A DNA stretch of 64,000 nucleotides from Enoplolaimus lenunculus (Eukaryota > Nematoda > Enoplea > Enoplida > Thoracostomopsidae). The notes beneath the pieces were generated by a model. It was not told the origin of the DNA. It saw only the letters and a list, made by a program, of their open reading frames with translations, and did no database searches. A program made the translations under genes and the position numbers. The stretch spans positions 248,001 through 312,000 of the forward strand of contig JASANG010000248.1 in the NCBI GenBank assembly GCA_030248215.1, given 5' to 3'. Below, piece by piece: positions 59,045 through 64,000 of this stretch. Position 1 is the first letter of the stretch, and every line of letters starts with the position of its first letter.

Positions 59045-59562
59045 CACGTAAAGATCAATGACGGAACGTTTTTCTGTGGGACCACAAAAGAGTAAGCTTA
59101 AGCTTTAGACTACATTTTTGCTTGGCTTAGGCTTAGGCTTAGGAATCTGCTGATTCGTACGCTTAGGTTTAGACTAAGGTTTAGGCTTAGGCTTAGGAAT
59201 CTGCTGATTCGTACGCTTAGGTTTAGACTAAGGTTTAGGCTTTGGCTTAGGAATCTGCTCATTCGTACGCTTAGGTTTAGACTAAGGTTTAGGCTTAGGC
59301 TTAGGAATCTGCTCATTCGTACGCTTAGGTTTAGACTAAGGTTTATGCTTAGGCTTAGGAATCTGCTCATTCGTACGCTTAGGCTTAGACTAAGGTTTAT
59401 GCTTAGGCTTAGGAATCTGCTCATTCGTACGCTTAGGTTTAGACTAAGGTTTAGGCTTAGGCTTAGGAATCTGCTCATTCGTACGCTTAGGTTTAGACTA
59501 AGGTTTAGGCTTAGGCTTAGGAATATGCTTATAATAACGTTCCGCCACTGTTCTTTACATTG
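59045..59562. mobile_element. TTAGGC-family element with seven 54-bp units
   Basis: GTAAAGATCAATGACGGAAC at the left and CGCCACTGTTCTTTACAT at the right. Between 59144 and 59521 a 54-bp unit repeats seven times (AATCTGC at 59144, 59198, 59252, 59306, 59360, 59414, 59468). Each unit equals nine hexamers, several of them exact TTAGGC. The mirror array at about 61510-61930 is much more degenerate. Confidence 0.85.
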
Positions 59563-59954
59563 GCCCATTTTTCTTACCAGAATTTGCACCAAACATTAAC
59601 AACAAAACCTGAACCAAAACTGATCTTTTGCTGTCTGCGTAGTGTCTAAGGGGATGACCTCACCAGAGGTAAAATATTTTAAACTCAACGCAAGAAATTT
59701 GTTAAAGTTTAAATAAAAAAATGTTTTCACAAAATTTAATTTCGTTTTATTTGAATTAATTTCGGCTCCAGCAATAATTTTCGTTCACCCCGGCAACGAA
59801 TCAGACTCGATCATTGGGTTTTTTGTCAGAGTCTTTTGTCAACAAAAAGTTTGATTCTTTGTTGTTTGAGTTATTGCTTGCAGACGGAACGTAAATATTA
59901 GGTCTCACACAACCTAAAATTACCTGGCTTGTCCCTCCCCTGATGTTTTCATAT

Positions 59955-60040
59955 AGACACGTGATATATATGATATATATATATATATATATAAATATAT
60001 ATCATATATAACACACATATATATTATACATCAGGGTCAG
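59955..60040. repeat. AT dinucleotide palindrome
   Basis: ATATATAT runs flanked by ATGATATATAT / ATATATCAT. The mirror copy is at about 60985-61050. Confidence 0.7.
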
Positions 60041-63000
60041 GGTACCAACAACGAATAAATTTTTCCGGAACAGAAACAGAAACAATAATTGAATTTTTGC
60101 AGGAATTCCGGCTGCAACAGGAATTACGTAAATATATGAATTTATTATATAATATGAGGGGGCCATTCAGCTCAGCTCGCTTTAAAACGTTGCCCCTTAA
60201 TAAATCTTAAAAACATTTATAACTTGCATGGGTTAGCAAATTTTCAAAATTAAGTTTTCAAATATAGACAAAAAAAACTTAAAATCAATTGTATATAAAA
60301 TCGTTTGAAAATTACCGCTTGACCAGTGTGAATTTAAATTTTTGATTCTTCAATAATGTTGAAATGGTGACGGTCATTGAAGAAATATGCTACAAAATTG
60401 GCACATACATAGCATACAGTACGAATTGCGTTTAGTAAATTTTGCCAATCCAATCCTCAATGTCAGACATTTTTGGATCCGCCGTTGGATGCACATATCC
60501 TTCCGAAAATAAAATGCTGACAACTGTCACTGATTACCAGGACAACAAAATGTATTTTATTTGCATATTGGTCATGTCTTGTTTTCACGCAATCAGTAAT
60601 AATGCATCCGTATCATGATTTTCCTCGCATATTTCTTAATAACCGTCACCATTTGAACATTTATTGAAGAATCAAAAATTTAAATTCACACTGGTCAGAG
60701 TCGGTAATTTTTCAAACGATTTTTTATTTTCAATTGATTTTAAAGTTCATTTTTGTCTATCTTAAAAAACTTAATTTTGAAAATTTATTAACAATCAGTT
60801 ATAGCTGTTTTTCAATAAGAGGGCAACGTTTTTAAAGCGAGCTAAGCTAAATAGCCCCTTATTATTATATAATAAATTATATATTTACGTAATTCCTGTT
60901 CAGCGGAATTACTCAAAATTCAATTATTTGTTTTTGTTTCTGTTCCGCAACATTTATTCGTTATTTGTACTCTACCTAAACTGATATAATTATATATATA
61001 TTTACTATATAATATATGTTTATATATATATATATATATATCATATATATAGCGTGTCTATATGAAAACGTCAGGGGGAGGACAAGCCCAGGTAGATTTT
61101 AGGTGTGTGAGTCTAATATTTACGTTCCATCTCCAAGCAATAACTCAAACGACAAAGAAATGGACTTTTTGTAAAAAAAAGTTGCAAACAAAAAACTTAA
61201 TGATCGAGTTGATTAGTTACGAGTGAACGAAAATTATTGCTGGAGCCGAAATTAATTCAAATAAAACGAAATTAAATTTTGTGAAAACATTTTTTTTTTT
61301 AAACTTTAACAAGAAAAAAATTTCTTGCGTTGAGTTTAAAAATATTTTACCTCTGAGTGAGTTCATCCCTTGGTTTAACAGCCACGCAGACAGCAAAGGA
61401 TCAGTTTTGGTTCAGGTTTTGTTGTTAATGTTTGGGTGCAAATTCTGCAATTAAGAAAAATGGGCCAATGTTCAAAAAGAGAAACAGTGGCAAAAACGTT
61501 ATTATAAGCATTATTCCTAAGCCTAAGCCTAAATTCTTAGTCTAAACCTAAGCGCAACGACGGGCGGGGTCCCCTAAGCCTAAGCCTAAACCTTAGTCTG
61601 AAACCTAAGGCGTACGCAAATGACAGGTTAAACCTAAGTTCGCTGAACCTTAGTCTAAGCCTAGAGCGTGAGCAAACAGATTCCTAAGCCTGAGCATAAA
61701 GACTTTAGTCTAAACCTAAGCGTACGAAACATGACAGAAATTGAGCCTAAGCCTGAACCCTTAGTCTAAAAACCTAAGCGTACGAAATGAGCGGATTCCT
61801 AAGCCAAAGCCTAGAACCTTTCAGTCTAAACCTAACCATTACAAATAAGCAGATTCCTAAGCCTAAGCCTAAAATTCTTAGTCAAAACCTAAGCATTACG
61901 AAATCAGCAGATATACTAAGCCTAAGCCTAAGCCAAGCACAAAAATGTAGTATAAGCTTTAAGCTTACTCTTTTATAGTCCCACAAAACATTCCGTCATT
62001 GCAATTGTTTTCAAATGCACCAAAAAATGAGATGTAATAACCCGAATAATGATATAAGCATAATATGTTAAACGAATTATAACAGAAATTCTCTGAAATA
62101 TTGTCTTAAAGTTTTTGTCGTTAATAAGTTGTCAAAGTTGAACCTGTTAAAGCCCCAGGAATTATTCAATTCGGGCAAGAAGATTTTCACAGGGGCAATC
62201 AAGATTCCCTTGGTAAAATTTTTCAAACATTGTTTAAAATATCTTAATTCATATAATGGCTCATGTGTAAAGAATAAGAAGACGGAAAAACGTTTATTTC
62301 AACTACAATGAGTAAGCTTAAGCTTTAAACTAAGGTTTTTGCTTGGCTTAGGCTTAGGCTTAGACTTGGGCTAGTAGAATAAGCTCATTCTTACGCTTAG
62401 ATTTTTAACTTAGACTTAGATTCGGCTTCTCGATTATGCTTATAAATACTGTTCCGCCTGTTTTGTTTACATTGACCCGTATAATTAATTAAAAAACTTT
62501 TAGATACTACGCCCGTCGTGAAGGTACACTTATTTTTGATTCGTGGCAAAGTCGCTGCTCCTTGGTTTGCTTTTCATAACTCAAATTCGCGGGGCAGTGC
62601 GATGTAACGAGGCGGTCTGCCCTCTCCGCCCTAACGGCAGCAGGCCACCAAAATTGATTATGCAGTTTTGGCAGTCTAGAATGACGAAACGGTCATACTC
62701 CCGGATGGGTCTAGTAGTTTTTGTTGCATTTATAGTCGAAAACATCGTAATAGGACAAACAACAATTTTTAAGAGCCAGACAAAGCGCCGAACCCAAGGT
62801 GTAGCGGAACGAAAATAGACCGTAATTTCCTCCGAAATTTCCCGCCCCAGCGGCTCAGATTAAAAATTTGCAGGCCAAGTTGTTTTTTTAAATCGTTACG
62901 AAAAATGTTCCGACTCAAACTAACTCTGCGTGCCCCAGGTTAATTTTCAAGAAAATTATTTGTAATCCCACTCGAAAACGCTGCGTCTGCAATTATAAAA

Positions 63001-64000
63001 ATAAAATTTCAAACCTCCCCGCCTCGCAAAGTGAGCTGGGCTACTAGTTATGTTCTAAAAAATCTTCAGTTCACCCAACTGGGCCCATATGTAGAGATCA
63101 GGGGTGAACATTTTTTTTCTGTGGAACTCAAAAAAGAGTAGAGCCTAGGGTTTAAGACTAATTTTTTGCTTGCGTTAGGCTTAGGCTTAGACCTAGGCTT
63201 ATGAATATGATTTTCAATTCTGAACTCGAGGCTTAGGCTGAAATTCCAGGCTTAAGGTGTCCAATTGCAATACTATTGCGCCTGTTCCTCACTTTGAGAC
63301 CATGTACACATTGTACTACAGGCCTAGGCTAAACATATTATTTTTCTGGTTCCGATACATATCAGTTGCCCTCCTTGTTATAAAGTCGGCATATGTTTGA
63401 AGTATATTAGTTTTAGCTCAGCAATTTGTGTTTATTTGTCTTTGTTGAAATTTTCAAACTGATTCAGTTGGAAACTTTCCTATTATGAAGGCTGTTTGTT
63501 TCGTTGAAACAGTATAGACTTTTTAGCAAATATATATACGTCTCTAAGAATGATATTTTTCGGTGTTTGGCCCCAATATAAATAGAATAGGGCGGAACAA
63601 TTTGTTATATTCCTAAAGCCTACTGTAGTGAAAATTTCGAAATGTGAGGTGGGGTGGTATGAGGGGTCTAATTTTTTGAGTCTTATGCAAATAGGGGTCC
63701 ATATCCTTAATAATAAACCGTCAAACAAATAGCATTCCTAAGGCCTAATTACAAATTCCCATTAAATGTAGAATTAATCCCCATCGCAGTGCATAAATGA
63801 CTGCAGGACCCAATAATGTAGAAATTAAAAACTTTAAAGCGTAGCAGGTAATTTTGAAAAAAAAAGTGTCAAAGTATAACCATGCATTGAGACGCATACA
63901 TCCTTTCGAAAGAAGACAAAATGTAATACGTTCTACTTCAACTGATAGTTGCAGTACCAAATCAGGCGAAGGATTAGCGCGGGTTAAAAATAAATAACAA

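Larger units (their letters stand above)
57080..64000. repeat. Large inverted repeat: arms about 3.3-3.4 kb, spacer about 236 bp
   Basis: 57080-60391 and 60628-64000 are reverse complements over their whole length, with paired coordinates summing to about 121,000-121,080. Shared landmarks: TTGTTATTTATTTTTAA (57079 and window end), TGCACTGCGAT, CTTAGAGACGTATATAT, CAAACATATGCCGA, TATCGGAACCAGAAAAATAA, AGTATGACCGTTTCGTCAT, CCAGTGTGAATTTAAATTTT. Identity is perhaps 80-85% by eye, with many short indels. The right arm runs to the window edge and may continue. Apparent open frames in it are degraded mirror images of the left arm. Confidence 0.9.

Noticed and set aside
59110-59592. 160-residue minus-strand frame of repeated LSLSLNLS blocks
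   Set aside because: It is the translation of the 54-bp hexamer array. Because 54 is divisible by three, every frame stays open.
59144-64000. A true chromosome end, because of TTAGGC arrays
   Set aside because: Hexamers are degenerate, interrupted, in both orientations and bounded by transposon-like TIRs, so they are interstitial.
1-64000. LTR elements, Polintons or other virus-like elements
   Set aside because: No long direct terminal repeats, capsid, protease, integrase or packaging motifs were recognised. The only reverse-transcriptase piece belongs to a LINE.

Overview
The window looks like a repeat-rich, AT-rich animal nuclear genome. The evidence is spliced genes with GT-AG introns (plus two inferred GC-AG introns), metazoan-type proteins, and dense short terminal-inverted-repeat (TIR) elements in introns and intergenic DNA. 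Many repeats carry TTAGGC, the telomeric hexamer of most nematodes. Together with the intron-rich genes this suggests a nematode, perhaps an early-branching lineage, but that is an inference and other invertebrates are not excluded. I saw no rRNA, CRISPR array, LTR element, Polinton or virus-like element.

Four host genes are supported. (1) Minus strand, 29267 down to 2087: the Nup98-Nup96 precursor. I could reconstruct 40 coding exons whose phases agree throughout (about 2073 aa): FG repeats, a GLEBS Rae1-binding motif, the autoproteolytic domain and all of Nup96. Its cleavage site reads HF|T instead of the usual HF|S. (2) Plus strand, 34180-40254: adenylyl cyclase-associated protein (CAP), 12 exons, 515 aa. 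(3) Plus strand, 48653-50809: the 3' part of an unrecognised gene for a helical protein with two membrane segments. (4) Minus strand, 55480-52868: an intronless 870-aa rhodopsin-family receptor, FMRFamide/myosuppressin-receptor-like, whose second extracellular loop carries about nine tandem 14-residue Asn-rich repeats.

Layout: 1-2.1 kb, repeats downstream of the nucleoporin gene; 2.1-29.3 kb, Nup98-Nup96 with a LINE relic, two nested or adjacent hAT-like elements and several smaller elements in introns; 29.3-34.2 kb, divergent intergenic region with a foldback element and a G-run hAT-like element; 34.2-40.3 kb, CAP; 40.3-48.6 kb, repeats including a 2.1-kb minisatellite with higher-order structure; 48.6-50.8 kb, membrane-protein gene; 52.9-55.5 kb, receptor; 56.9-64 kb, a large inverted repeat (arms about 3.4 kb, spacer about 236 bp) full of TTAGGC-bearing elements.

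The genes have no obvious shared pathway. What unifies the window is the repeat landscape: several hAT-like families begin with CAGGG and each carries its own internal 6-bp motif (TTCGGA, TTCCGA, TTCCGG, CTCCGG, TTAGGC). This recalls the subterminal transposase-binding hexamers of Ac/Ds. There are also TA-flanked mariner-like MITEs and a TTAA-flanked element that carries a tRNA-like Pol III promoter.
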